Of a stretch of DNA of 64,000 bases, positions 38,224 to 47,409 are shown in pieces. The DNA lies in the NCBI GenBank assembly GCA_019232625.1, contig JAFANP010000065.1, positions 1-64,000 on the forward strand, read 5' to 3'. The translations under genes and the position numbers were made by a program. The stretch comes from Alphaproteobacteria bacterium. GTDB taxonomy: Bacteria; Pseudomonadota; Alphaproteobacteria; Sphingomonadales; Sphingomonadaceae. Under the pieces are notes generated by a model. It searched no databases and had not been told where the DNA came from. It saw only the letters and a program-made list of their open reading frames with translations. Position 1 is the first letter of the stretch. Each line of letters opens with the position of its first letter.

Positions 38224-38577
38224 TCAGATGCGGCGGAAGACGCCTTTGGGGATTCGCCGCGGCTTGGGCGCGACGATCAGCTCGAGATCGCGGGGATGGA
38301 GCGGAGTCTCGAACTCGCAGCCCGCCTCGCTCCCGCTGATCCAGACGACGCGGCTCCTCTTCGCCTCGAAGCCGGGGACCTTCAGCCAGACCTCGCTCCC
38401 TTCCTCGAAGCTCTCCGTCAGCTCGGCCTTGAAGCCGCCCACCGATATGTCGAGGACGATCACCGACGCGGTCTTCGCACCCTCCTCCCGCAGCGCCGCG
38501 GCGAGATTGACGATCCGCCGCTCCGCCTTGCGGCCGTCGTTGATGGGGAGCTGCGAAAGCTCGGCATTGATGAACAA
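38224..38577 (-). CDS. PilZ-domain protein
   Basis: RKAERRIVNLAAALREEG...VIVLDISVGGFKAELTESFEEGSEVWLKVPGF. Confidence 0.82.
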   Translation of the reverse strand: MFINAELSQLPINDGRKAERRIVNLAAALREEGAKTASVIVLDISVGGFKAELTESFEEGSEVWLKVPGFEAKRSRVVWISGSEAGCEFETPLHPRDLELIVAPKPRRIPKGVFRRI

Positions 38578-38977
38578 GGTTCCCCCCTCCGGCCGTCGAA
38601 ATCCGCCTCATCCCTAGGGGACGATGCCTAAATTTTCGTTAGGAGGGTCGGGGCCGGCGGCTCCGCAAGGGAGCGCCGGCCCCCCCTCGATACGCGACTC
38701 GAGGGATCGCCCGCGCTCCCGCGAAGGGGGCGGACGACGGGTTAGCCTTTGCCCGCTGGCGGTTGAGGAATGGCTGAACGGAACGGTTACCGGCGGTTAA
38801 GCCATGATCGCGCCGGCAGAGCGCGAAAAGGCGGGAACGGCCTGGCCGTCCCCGCCCCCCCAGTCGCGTACCGTGGCTCTGGATAGCCGCGCCCGGTTAG
38901 GAAAAGGTTAGCCTCCACGGCTTGCTCCGGCCTCGTTCTTCTCGTATTTCTGGAAAAACAGAAAAAGCAGAGGCAAA

Positions 38978-39559
38978 GTGGATATCGGTGCCTTTCCGGA
39001 GCTGGAGGCCTTCATCCTCCACTGGGGCGAAATGGGCACCCACTGGGGCGTGAACCGGTCGGTCGCGCAGGTCCATGCCTTGCTCTACCTCGCCGACCGT
39101 CCGCTCCACGCCGAGGAAATCAGCGACAGCCTGAAGCTGGCGCGCTCCAACGTCTCGACCGCCCTCAAGGAGCTGCAGGCCTACGGCATCGTTCGCCGAA
39201 GCCACGTCCCCGCCGACCGGCGCGACCATTTCGCCGCGGAGACCGACCTGTGGGAGATGCTGATGCGCATCTCCGCCGAGCGGAAGCGGCGCGAGATCGA
39301 CCCGACCATCGCCTTCCTCGCCGAGCTCAAGGAAAGGATCGACCTGCGCGGCGACGTTCCGCCCCACCTGCGCGAGCGCATCTCGCGCATGCATGAGTTC
39401 ATCGGTACCCTCGCCGGCTCCTACGACCAGGTCCGCCGGCTGCCGAAAGCCACGCTGGTGGCTCTGATCCGGATGGGCGGCGGCATCGCCCGCTTCGTCG
39501 GCGGGGGCCGCCGCGACCCGGGGTCAACCGAGCAGCCACACCGCGCCCGCGGAGAGTGA
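38978..39559 (+). CDS. GbsR/MarR family transcriptional regulator
   Basis: EMGTHWGVNRSVAQVHALLYLADRPLHAEEISDSLKLARSNVSTALKELQAYGIVRRSHVPADRRDHF. Confidence 0.9.
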   Translation: MDIGAFPELEAFILHWGEMGTHWGVNRSVAQVHALLYLADRPLHAEEISDSLKLARSNVSTALKELQAYGIVRRSHVPADRRDHFAAETDLWEMLMRISAERKRREIDPTIAFLAELKERIDLRGDVPPHLRERISRMHEFIGTLAGSYDQVRRLPKATLVALIRMGGGIARFVGGGRRDPGSTEQPHRARGE

Positions 39560-39829
39560 CAGCGCCCCGATCAGGGTGATCCACAGGAAGAGGATCCAGC
39601 GCGTCCCGCGGCGATAGGCGCCGAAGCCCGGCCTCGTCTCCCCCGCCTCTACGCCGCCCAGTCGCCGCGCGAGGTCGGCGGCGACGAGGCCCATCAGCAG
39701 CGCCGCGCCGACCACCCGTCCCCAGTCGACCGGCGGCGGATCGAGGCTCTCGATCCCCCACCCGACCAGGAGGAAACCGGCCGCGTCGGCGAGGAAGATG
39801 ACCAGGAGGTAGGCGCGCGCGCTCAGATC
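39524..39829 (-). CDS. small hypothetical membrane protein (start codon uncertain; non-ATG)
   Basis: hydrophobic segments AYLLVIFLADAAGFLLVGWGI and WILFLWITLIGALSLSAGAVWLL in an open frame directly downstream of alkA; no ATG at expected start. Confidence 0.5.
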   Translation of the reverse strand, partial: DLSARAYLLVIFLADAAGFLLVGWGIESLDPPPVDWGRVVGAALLMGLVAADLARRLGGVEAGETRPGFGAYRRGTRWILFLWITLIGALSLSAGAVWLLG

Positions 39830-40446
39830 GCCGACATCCCCGCGCGGCGATGGTGCCAGGCGAAGACGGCGAAGGCGCCGCGGTGCGGCCGCCAGGCCTC
39901 CGACAGCGCCCGGACGACCTTCTCGCTCGGCCGCCCCTCCAGACCGAGGATGACCCCGGTCTCGATCTGCACGGCGAGATCGCCCGCCGGCCAGATGTCG
40001 CGCCGGCCTTCCGCGAACAGGAGATAGATTTCGGCGGTCCAGCGGCCGATCCCCTTCACGGCGACGAGATGAGCGATCGCCTCCTCGTCGTCCTCGGGCA
40101 GCCGCTCGAAATCGAGCCGGCCGGACAGCACCTCCTCGGCGAGGCTTCGCGCGTAGGAGGCCTTCTGCCGCGACAGCCCGGCGCTGCGCAGCGTCTCGTC
40201 GTCGGCGGCGAGGAGGCGCTCGGGCGCCGGCGGGTCGCCGACGAGGGCGGTGAGCTTCGCCCACATCGACGCCGCCGCCTTGATGCTCACCTGCTGGCCG
40301 ACGATCGCCCTCAGCAGCGTCTGGTAGCCGCGCTCGCTGATCCGGGGCTCGGGATAGCCGGCGCGTTCCAGCGCGGCGGCGATCCTCGGCTCGCGCGCCG
40401 CCAGCGCGTCGAGCGAGGCGCGCAGGTCCTCCGCCCCGATCCCCAC
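39823..40446 (-). CDS. DNA-3-methyladenine glycosylase (AlkA/HhH-GPD family)
   Basis: LLRAIVGQQVSIKAAASMWAKL, LVAVKGIGRWTAEIYLLF HhH-GPD motif. Confidence 0.92.
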   Translation of the reverse strand: MGIGAEDLRASLDALAAREPRIAAALERAGYPEPRISERGYQTLLRAIVGQQVSIKAAASMWAKLTALVGDPPAPERLLAADDETLRSAGLSRQKASYARSLAEEVLSGRLDFERLPEDDEEAIAHLVAVKGIGRWTAEIYLLFAEGRRDIWPAGDLAVQIETGVILGLEGRPSEKVVRALSEAWRPHRGAFAVFAWHHRRAGMSAI

Positions 40447-40464
40447 CGCGCCGCCCCGTCCCGC

Positions 40465-41145
40465 CTAGAAGCGGATCACGGCGGTCGGCACCGCCTTGCT
40501 GCTCGGAGTCACCTTCCAGACGATCCTGGTGCCCGGGCCCGGCGCGGCCCCCTCCTCGTCATTCTGCATGACGAGGTTGGCGTCGGTGGTGAGGGTGAAG
40601 GTGCCGTCCCGCCCCTCGGCATTCTCCGACGGCGCCGGGTTGCCCATCGCCTCGCTCGGATCGCCGAACGCCGGCGCCTTGATCCGCACCGTGCCGTCCT
40701 TCCTCACCTCGACCGCGATCCAGGGGATGAAGGCGAGCGCGTCGAGGTTCATCGGGTAGACGAAGCCGCGGTCGAGCCGGCCGCCGATCGCATAGTCCAC
40801 CCGGTATTTGTCGCCGCCCAGATATTCGACCGAGCGATAGCCGATTTCCTTCGACAGCGCCTCGGCGAGGGCGCGGCGGCGCGCGACCGTCTCGGCCGAA
40901 GGGGCGGCGGGCTTGGCGGGCTTCGCCGCGGCGGGCGCCGCCGCTCCGGGCTGCGTCATCTGCGCGCCCTCCGCGGCCGGCTCGGTCACCTTGGGATCGT
41001 TGACGATCACCTCGCCGACATAGGTGAAGGTGAAGCTGCGATCCTTGCGGATGTCGAGCGTGGAGGTGAACTTGCCCGGGCTGAGGATGCACGAGACGAG
41101 CAGCAGCGGCGCGGCAAGAGCCAGCGCGAGACGCATCATCCTCAT
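40465..41145 (-). CDS. putative lipoprotein, hypothetical
   Basis: lipobox LLLVSCILSPGKFTSTLDIRKDRSFTFTY; full ORF. Confidence 0.8.
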   Translation of the reverse strand: MRMMRLALALAAPLLLVSCILSPGKFTSTLDIRKDRSFTFTYVGEVIVNDPKVTEPAAEGAQMTQPGAAAPAAAKPAKPAAPSAETVARRRALAEALSKEIGYRSVEYLGGDKYRVDYAIGGRLDRGFVYPMNLDALAFIPWIAVEVRKDGTVRIKAPAFGDPSEAMGNPAPSENAEGRDGTFTLTTDANLVMQNDEEGAAPGPGTRIVWKVTPSSKAVPTAVIRF

Positions 41146-41150
41146 CCCCG

Positions 41151-41894
41151 TCACCCCCCGTGTGTCGCCACCGCATATAGCGCGATCGCGGCGGCGTTGG
41201 AAACGTTGAGGCTTTCGATCCGCTCGCTGATCGGAAGCCGCGCCAGCGCGTCGCAATGCTGCGCCGTGTTGGGCCGCATCCCTTCGCCCTCGGCGCCGAG
41301 CACCAGCGCCACCCGCGCCGGCCCCAGGGCGTCCGCCAGGCTCGTCTCGGCCTCGCCGGCGAGGCCGACCCGCCAGAAGCCCGCCTTGGCCATGTCGTCG
41401 AGGGCGCGGGCGAGGTTGACCACCCGCACCCAGGGCACCGTCTCGAGCGCGCCGCTCGCGGCCTTGGCGAGCGCCCCGGATTCGGGCGCGGCGTGCCGGT
41501 CCTGGGTGACGAGGGCGAGCGCGTCGAAGGCCGCGGCCGAGCGCAGGATGGCGCCGACATTGTGCGGATCGGTCACCTGGTCGAGGACCAGGATCGGGCG
41601 CCGCTCCGGCGCCTCGTGCAGGACGTCGTCGAGGAGCAGATCGGGCAGCCGCTCGACCTCGGCGACGATCCCCTGGTGGGGGGCGTCGCGCGGGATCAGC
41701 CGGCCGAGATCGGCGGCGTCGGCGAAGGTCAGTGGCAGCGAGGCCGGGAAGTCGAACTCGCCCGCGGCCTCCCGCGTCGCCCAGACGCGCACGATCTCCC
41801 GCTCCGGATTGGCGAGGGCGGCGGCGACGGCGTGGCGGCCCCAGAAGCGGGGCCGGTTCTCGGGCTTCGATGCCTGGCGGGCTTTGCGGCGCAT
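41151..41894 (-). CDS. rlmB: 23S rRNA (guanosine(2251)-2'-O)-methyltransferase RlmB (SpoU/TrmH family)
   Basis: FWGRHAVAAALANPEREIVRVW, VLDQVTDPHNVGAILRSAAAF, LVLGAEGEGMRPNT, ESLNVSNAAAIALY. Confidence 0.94.
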   Translation of the reverse strand: MRRKARQASKPENRPRFWGRHAVAAALANPEREIVRVWATREAAGEFDFPASLPLTFADAADLGRLIPRDAPHQGIVAEVERLPDLLLDDVLHEAPERRPILVLDQVTDPHNVGAILRSAAAFDALALVTQDRHAAPESGALAKAASGALETVPWVRVVNLARALDDMAKAGFWRVGLAGEAETSLADALGPARVALVLGAEGEGMRPNTAQHCDALARLPISERIESLNVSNAAAIALYAVATHGG

Positions 41895-41895
41895 G

Positions 41896-41969
41896 TGGAG
41901 CGGGTAGCGGGAATCGAACCCGCATCACAAGCTTGGAAGGCTAGTGCTCTACCATTGAGCTATACCCGC
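41896..41969 (-). tRNA. tRNA-Gly (anticodon TCC), CCA encoded
   Basis: reverse complement GCGGGTATAGCTCAATGGTAGAGCACTAGCCTTCCAAGCTTGTGATGCGGGTTCGATTCCCGCTACCCGCTCCA folds as cloverleaf with loop CTTCCAA. Confidence 0.97.
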
Positions 41970-41984
41970 TCATCCCCTGGCGTG

Positions 41985-42071
41985 TGGTGGACAGGGTTGG
42001 ATTCGAACCAACGTAGGGCCATGCCCGGCAGATTTACAGTCTGCTGCCTTTAACCACTCGGCCACCTGTCC
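41985..42071 (-). tRNA. tRNA-Tyr (anticodon GTA), long variable arm, CCA encoded
   Basis: reverse complement GGACAGGTGGCCGAGTGGTTAAAGGCAGCAGACTGTAAATCTGCCGGGCATGGCCCTACGTTGGTTCGAATCCAACCCTGTCCACCA. Confidence 0.97.
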
Positions 42072-42133
42072 AGCGCCCCGACGGGGAGGGCGACCCCATG
42101 GCGAAAGGGCCGGCGGCTGTCAACGTGGACGGC

Positions 42134-42772
42134 TTACGCCGCCCCGTCCGGCTTCAGCCACTCCATCAGCTCCTGGAACGGGATGAGCTGGTTGAAGGCG
42201 ATCCCGGCGAGGCCCTCGCTGCACCAGCGCACGACTCCGTGGATCGGCCGGAACCGGTCGAGGGTGAGGACGACGGCGGCGCCCATCTCCAGCGACTGGT
42301 CGGTCTCGATCTTGACCCCGCCCTGGCTGATGTCGCGGGTGTTGACGCCGTAGAGGTCCGCGCCGCAGCGCAAGGTCGCCAGCCGGTCGACCTCGATGCG
42401 CGGCAGGCGCGGGCGCCAGCCGTTTTCCAGCATGGACTGGTTGGAGAGCATGCCGGCGACGTCGACCGGCTCGTCGAACTGAATGCCGACATTGGACCCG
42501 CTCACCCAGACGACGAAGCCGGGTATCCGGTGGTTGCTCTTGAGCTCGATCGCCACCCGCTCCCCGGTCGTGCGGCGCGCATAGACATGGGCCATGACCC
42601 CGCCGGCGGAGATGTTGCGGATCAGGCAGAGCTCGCGCCCCCCTTCGGAGATCAGAGCGCCGACGCGCAGGATGGTGAGGTGCCTGGGGTCGCGCCGCCG
42701 GTCCTCGGGCGGCAGCGGCGCCTTGTCCGAGAAGGAGAAGATCGTCTCCTGATGACAATCGCTCGACAGCAT
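42134..42772 (-). CDS. PilZ-domain protein (apparently two PilZ-like units)
   Basis: RRRDPRHLTILRVGALIS...CLIRNISAGGVMAHVY and GVNTRDISQGGVKIETDQSLEMGAAVVLTLDRF. Confidence 0.82.
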   Translation of the reverse strand: MLSSDCHQETIFSFSDKAPLPPEDRRRDPRHLTILRVGALISEGGRELCLIRNISAGGVMAHVYARRTTGERVAIELKSNHRIPGFVVWVSGSNVGIQFDEPVDVAGMLSNQSMLENGWRPRLPRIEVDRLATLRCGADLYGVNTRDISQGGVKIETDQSLEMGAAVVLTLDRFRPIHGVVRWCSEGLAGIAFNQLIPFQELMEWLKPDGAA

Positions 42773-42976
42773 GGTTCGTTTCCGTCCCTGTTCCACGTCT
42801 CGCGAAGCCCCACTCCGCCGCGCCAAAAAAAGCTTCTGCGCCGAGACGTTTAAGAACTTGTTACGCGCGGGAACGGGAGGGTTGCGGCAGGAGCGGCGAG
42901 TTGCCGCCGAAACGGACTCCACCGGGCCGCGGCATCGTTCACGCCTTGCTTACCATTCCCGCCTATCACCGGCGCC

Positions 42977-44299
42977 ATGAACGCAGAGGTGAAGATCGCG
43001 TCCGAGCTCAGGCGGGACGAGCGGCCGCGGTCCGCGGTGAGCGCCATGGTGGGGGCGGTGGGCTTCGCCGGCCTCATCGCCTGGCTCGCCGTCGCCCGCG
43101 CCTTCGAATATTCCGGGCCCCGCGCCTCCCTGTGCGCGGTCCTCGCCTGCGGCGTGCCGATGATCCTGTGGTCGATCCTGGTCGACAAGGTGCATCGCAA
43201 CCCGGGCAACGGGATCGACTGGCAAGCGCCGCCGCGCCCGCTGTCCGCCTCGCTCGACTACAGCCTCGTCAAGATCGCGGGGCTGTGGACCACCTGGGCC
43301 GCCATCGCCTTCCTCTACGGCATGGCGCGCTGGTATTGGAGCGACCCCTATCTCTTCACCATGACGGTGTTCGGCTGGGCGGCGGTTCCGCTGCTCGCCG
43401 TGTCGGTCCCCTACGTCATCTGGATCGACCGGCGCCTGGTCGATCCCCGCGACGGCGCCTGGCATTTCGGCCAGCTCGTGATCGGCCGCTCCGCCCTCGC
43501 CGACCGCGAGGCGGTGTTCGAGCATCTGCGCTGCTGGGCGATCAAGGCCTTCTTCCTCGCCTTCATGGTCGCCATCGTGCCGGGCAACTGGTTCGAGGCG
43601 GTGGCGCCGCGAAGCGACCAGATCGCCGGCAATCTCGGCGAGCTGACGCGCTGGCTGATCGCCATGATGTTCATGCTCGACGTCACCTTCGCCACCGTCG
43701 GCTACGTCCTCACCCTGAAGCCGCTCGACGCGCATATCCGTTCGGCGAACCCCTATGCGGCGGGCTGGATGGCGGCGCTGATCTGCTATCCGCCCTTCAT
43801 CCTCATGCGCGACGGCGGCCCGATCAACTATCATCCCGCCACGCTCGGCGAGAATGGCTGGGCCTATTGGCTGGACGGCTATCCGCTGCTGATGACGCTC
43901 GTCGCCTTCCTGCTCGTCGCGCTCACCGCCATCTACGCCTGGGCGACCATCGCCTTCGGCATCCGCTTCTCCAACCTCACCCACCGCGGCATCCTCACCC
44001 ACGGCCCCTATGCCTGGACGAAGCATCCCGCCTACGTCTCGAAGAACCTCTATTGGTGGCTGGCCACCCTTCCCTTCTTCGCGACCAGCGGCGACATGAC
44101 CGACATGGTCCGCAACACGTTCATGCTGGGCGTGGTCAGCGGCGTCTATTATTGGCGCGCGAAGACGGAGGAGCGGCACCTCGGCGCCGATCCCGCCTAT
44201 CGCGACTATGCGGACTGGATGGCGCGGCACGGGCCGGTGACCCGGCTGCTGGGCCTCTTCTCGCGGCGCCGCGCGCCGGCGCCGCTGCCGGCCGAATGA
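42977..44299 (+). CDS. integral membrane methyltransferase (isoprenylcysteine/phospholipid methyltransferase-like)
   Basis: many TM segments; C-terminal NLTHRGILTHGPYAWTKHPAYVSKNLYWWL pattern. Confidence 0.78.
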   Translation: MNAEVKIASELRRDERPRSAVSAMVGAVGFAGLIAWLAVARAFEYSGPRASLCAVLACGVPMILWSILVDKVHRNPGNGIDWQAPPRPLSASLDYSLVKIAGLWTTWAAIAFLYGMARWYWSDPYLFTMTVFGWAAVPLLAVSVPYVIWIDRRLVDPRDGAWHFGQLVIGRSALADREAVFEHLRCWAIKAFFLAFMVAIVPGNWFEAVAPRSDQIAGNLGELTRWLIAMMFMLDVTFATVGYVLTLKPLDAHIRSANPYAAGWMAALICYPPFILMRDGGPINYHPATLGENGWAYWLDGYPLLMTLVAFLLVALTAIYAWATIAFGIRFSNLTHRGILTHGPYAWTKHPAYVSKNLYWWLATLPFFATSGDMTDMVRNTFMLGVVSGVYYWRAKTEERHLGADPAYRDYADWMARHGPVTRLLGLFSRRRAPAPLPAE

Positions 44300-45234
44300 C
44301 GGGCCGCGTCCTTCTCACCGTCGACACCGAGCTCGCCTGGCGCCACTATCAAGCGGGTCTCGGCTGGGAAGAGAATTACGCGCGCTCGGTGGAGCCCGCC
44401 GGCGTCGGCCTCGCCTATCAGCTCGACCGGCTCGCCCGCCACGGCCTCAAGGCCTGCTTTTTCGTCGATCCGATGCCCGCCTGCCGCTACGGCCTCGAGC
44501 CGGTGCGCCGGATGGTGGGCGCCATCCTCGAGGCCGGGCAGGAGGTCCAGCTCCACCTCCACCCCTCCTGGCTGGTCCGCGGGGGCGAGCCGACCTTCGA
44601 GCTGACCGGGCTCGACGAGGACGAGCAGCGCGCCCTCATCGCCACCGCCCGCCGCCTCCTCATCGAAGCCGGAGCGCCGCCGCCCATCGCCTTTCGCGCC
44701 GGCAGCTTCGGCGCCGACGACGCGACGCTGCGCGCCCTCGCCGGCCTCGGCTTCCGATTCGACAGCAGCTTCAACGCGGGCCACAGCCCCTGGCCCTCGG
44801 CCATCTCCCTGCCGCCGTGGCAGGTCGACCCGATCCTCTACCAGGGGATCGTCGAATGCCCGGTGAGCCAGCTCGACGAGCGGGACGGCTGGATGCGGCA
44901 CCTGCAGCTGTGCGCCGTCTCCTTCGCGGAGCTTCGCGCCTCGCTCGCCGCCGCCTCGGCCGCCGGCCAGCCGCTGGTGACGATCGTCAGCCACAGCTTC
45001 GAGCTCGCCAGCCGCGACGGCCTCAAGGCCAACCGCATCGTCGGCCGGCGATTCGAGCGGCTCTGCGCCTGGCTGGGCGGCAATCGCGACAGGCTGGAGA
45101 CGGCGCATTTCGCCGATCTCGCCGGCATCCGCACCGACCGCCGCTCGCCCTTGCCACGCCCGGGCAACTGGCGCCGGTTCGAGCGCCTCGCCGAGCAGGC
45201 GCTCGGCAACCTCCTCTACGAAGGACGCCTGTAG
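44296..45234 (+). CDS. polysaccharide deacetylase-like protein
   Basis: VLLTVDTELAWR, ATFFV-like KACFFVDPM, QVQLHLHPSW... LHLHPSW and AFRAGSFGADDATL; ATGA overlap with upstream gene. Confidence 0.82.
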   Translation: MTGRVLLTVDTELAWRHYQAGLGWEENYARSVEPAGVGLAYQLDRLARHGLKACFFVDPMPACRYGLEPVRRMVGAILEAGQEVQLHLHPSWLVRGGEPTFELTGLDEDEQRALIATARRLLIEAGAPPPIAFRAGSFGADDATLRALAGLGFRFDSSFNAGHSPWPSAISLPPWQVDPILYQGIVECPVSQLDERDGWMRHLQLCAVSFAELRASLAAASAAGQPLVTIVSHSFELASRDGLKANRIVGRRFERLCAWLGGNRDRLETAHFADLAGIRTDRRSPLPRPGNWRRFERLAEQALGNLLYEGRL

Positions 45235-45236
45235 GA

Positions 45237-45293
45237 GGGGACAGTCTGGTGACAGTCTGGTGACAGTCACCGGACTGTCACCGGACTGTCCCC
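45237..45293. repeat. 57-nt GGGGACAGTC...GACTGTCCCC near-perfect palindrome
   Basis: ggggacagtctggtgacagtctggtgacagtcaccggactgtcaccggactgtcccc; the two mispairs are T-G wobbles on the + strand. Confidence 0.93.
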
Positions 45294-45859
45294 AGCCGCA
45301 CGAGGTTGGCGAGGATGCGCTGGCCGGCGGGAGTCAGGATCGATTCGGGATGGAATTGCAGGCCGACCTGCAGAGCGTCCGGATCGCTGATCGCCATCGC
45401 CATCCCGTCTATCTCGGCATGGACCCGGAACCGCGACGGCAGGTTGCGGGTGCACAGCGAATGATAGCGCCCGACATGGACCGGCCCTCTTATCCCGGCG
45501 AACGGGCCCTCGCCGTCATGGTCGAGCAGCGACGCCTTGCCGTGGACCGGCTCCGGCGCCCGCGCCACTTCGCCGCCCGCCTCCAGGACGATCGCCTGCT
45601 GCCCGAGGCAGATTCCGGCGACAGGGACCTGCCCCTTGGCCAAGGCGATCAGCTCGAGGCAGCAGCCGGCCTGCACCGGCGCCCCCGGCCCGGGCGAGAT
45701 GAGGATCGAGGCGCCGGCCTCCCGGGCGGCGGCGAGCGCGGCGCGCGCCGGCATGGTGTTGCGGACGACGCGCACCTGGCTGCCGAGGCGCTGCACCGCC
45801 TCCACCAGGTTGAAGGTGAAGGAATCGAGATTGTCGATGAGGAGGATTCGCCCGCTCAT
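45278..45859 (-). CDS. trpG: anthranilate/aminodeoxychorismate synthase component II (glutamine amidotransferase)
   Basis: ILLIDNLDSFTFNLVEAVQRLG, ILISPGPGAP, VAGICLGQQAI, VGRYHSL, GLQFHPESILTPAGQRILAN. Confidence 0.94.
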   Translation of the reverse strand: MSGRILLIDNLDSFTFNLVEAVQRLGSQVRVVRNTMPARAALAAAREAGASILISPGPGAPVQAGCCLELIALAKGQVPVAGICLGQQAIVLEAGGEVARAPEPVHGKASLLDHDGEGPFAGIRGPVHVGRYHSLCTRNLPSRFRVHAEIDGMAMAISDPDALQVGLQFHPESILTPAGQRILANLVRLGTVR

Positions 45860-47409
45860 GCCGCCGCTCCCGCCGCGGCGATGGCCGAGAGGACCGCCGA
45901 GGCCTTGCGGCGGGTCTCGTCCGCCTCGCTCTGCGGGTCGGAATCGTGGACCACGCCGGCGCCGGCGCGGACATAGGCGGTCTCACCCTTCACCACCGCC
46001 GACCGGATGATCACGCCGGTGTCGAGATGGCCCTGCCCGTTGATCCAGCCGACCGCCCCGCCATAGGGGCCGCGGCGGGTCCGCTCGTAGCGGCGGAGCA
46101 GCTCGGTCGCGCGGAGCTTGGGCGCGCCCGAAAGCGTGCCGACGTTGAGGCAGGCCTGGAGGGCGTGGAGGGCGTCGAAGCCGATCGCCAGCGCCCCCTT
46201 CACGCTCGAGACGAGGTGCATGACCCGGGCGTAGCGCTCCACCGTCATCAGCCCGGCCACGCGGCGGGTGCCGGGCAGGCTCACCCGGGCGACGTCGTTG
46301 CGGGCGAGGTCGACGAGCATCATGTGCTCCGCCACCTCCTTGCGGTCGAGGCGGAGGTCCGCCTCCATCCGGTCGTCCTCGTCGACGTCCGCGCCACGCG
46401 GCCGGGTGCCGGCGATCGGCTTGACCTCGACCGTCGGCCAGTCCGCCTCCCGCCCGACCCGCACCGAGGTCTCCGGCGAGGCGCCGAACAGGACATGCTC
46501 GGGCGCCGCGACGAAGAAGAGATAGGGGCTCGGGTCGAGCCGCCGAAGCGCCGCGAACGCGGCGAGCGGGTCGGCGCAGGGGGCGCGAAACGTCCGCGAC
46601 GGCACCACCTGGTAGACGTCGCCGGCGAGGATATGCTCCTTCATCCGGCGGACCACCGCGCCATAGGCCTCGTCGTCGAGATCGGTCTCGGCGCCGCCCG
46701 CCGCCGTACCCGCCTGCGCCGCCTCGACCGCAGGCGGCCGCGCCTCGCACCGCGCGGCGAGCCGGGCGAGGCGCTCCGCCGCGCCGAAATGGCCGCGCCG
46801 GGCGGGGTCCTCGCCGTCGGAGAAGCCGCAGCAGACGATCCGCGCGGTCCGCTCGGGCTCGATGACGACCAGGCTCTCGGCGAGCCAGAAGACATAGTCG
46901 GGAAAGCCGATAGGGTCCTCGGCCGGGGCCGGCAGGGTCTCGAGGAAGTCGACATGGTCGAAGGCGACGACGCCGAGGCAGGCGAGCGTGAACGGCTCCT
47001 GCGGGGTCTCGCTCCTGAGCCCGGCGACGAGGGTCCGGATCGCGTCGAAGGGGGTCGCCGCGAGCAGCCGCACCTCCGCATCGTCGCCTTCGGGCGCCGG
47101 GAAGGCGAGCGCGAGCCGATCGCCCTCGTCGGTCTCGACCCGGTGCGAGAGGGTGCGCGCCACGCCCTTCAGCACCGTTCGGCCGCCTTCGGACAGCGCC
47201 GTCAGCGCCACGCGCAGGCCCCGGCATTCGAGGCGGACGGCGGCGCGGTCGAGGATCAGGGTCGCGCCCGCCGCGGTCTCGAAGAGCGCCGTGTCGCGCC
47301 GCCGGCCGCGGTCGCTGAGCGCAGCATACAGGGCAAGCGGGTCCTGGCGGACGGCAAGGCGCCGGGTCAGGGCCGAAGCCGCGACCCCGGCCGGAGACGG
47401 CGCGTTCAC
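45856..47409 (-). CDS. trpE: anthranilate synthase component I (GTG start)
   Basis: VVPSRTFRAPC, PIAGTRPRGADVDED, LVDLARNDVARVSLPGTRRV, VSSVKGAL, GAPKLRATELL, YGGAVGWINGQGHLDTGVIIRSAVV. Confidence 0.94.
   Translation of the reverse strand: MNAPSPAGVAASALTRRLAVRQDPLALYAALSDRGRRRDTALFETAAGATLILDRAAVRLECRGLRVALTALSEGGRTVLKGVARTLSHRVETDEGDRLALAFPAPEGDDAEVRLLAATPFDAIRTLVAGLRSETPQEPFTLACLGVVAFDHVDFLETLPAPAEDPIGFPDYVFWLAESLVVIEPERTARIVCCGFSDGEDPARRGHFGAAERLARLAARCEARPPAVEAAQAGTAAGGAETDLDDEAYGAVVRRMKEHILAGDVYQVVPSRTFRAPCADPLAAFAALRRLDPSPYLFFVAAPEHVLFGASPETSVRVGREADWPTVEVKPIAGTRPRGADVDEDDRMEADLRLDRKEVAEHMMLVDLARNDVARVSLPGTRRVAGLMTVERYARVMHLVSSVKGALAIGFDALHALQACLNVGTLSGAPKLRATELLRRYERTRRGPYGGAVGWINGQGHLDTGVIIRSAVVKGETAYVRAGAGVVHDSDPQSEADETRRKASAVLSAIAAAGAAA

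Noticed and set aside
41896-42071. Integration site hypothesis at the tRNA-Gly/tRNA-Tyr pair
   Set aside because: No integrase gene or direct repeat of a tRNA 3' end was seen near the pair.
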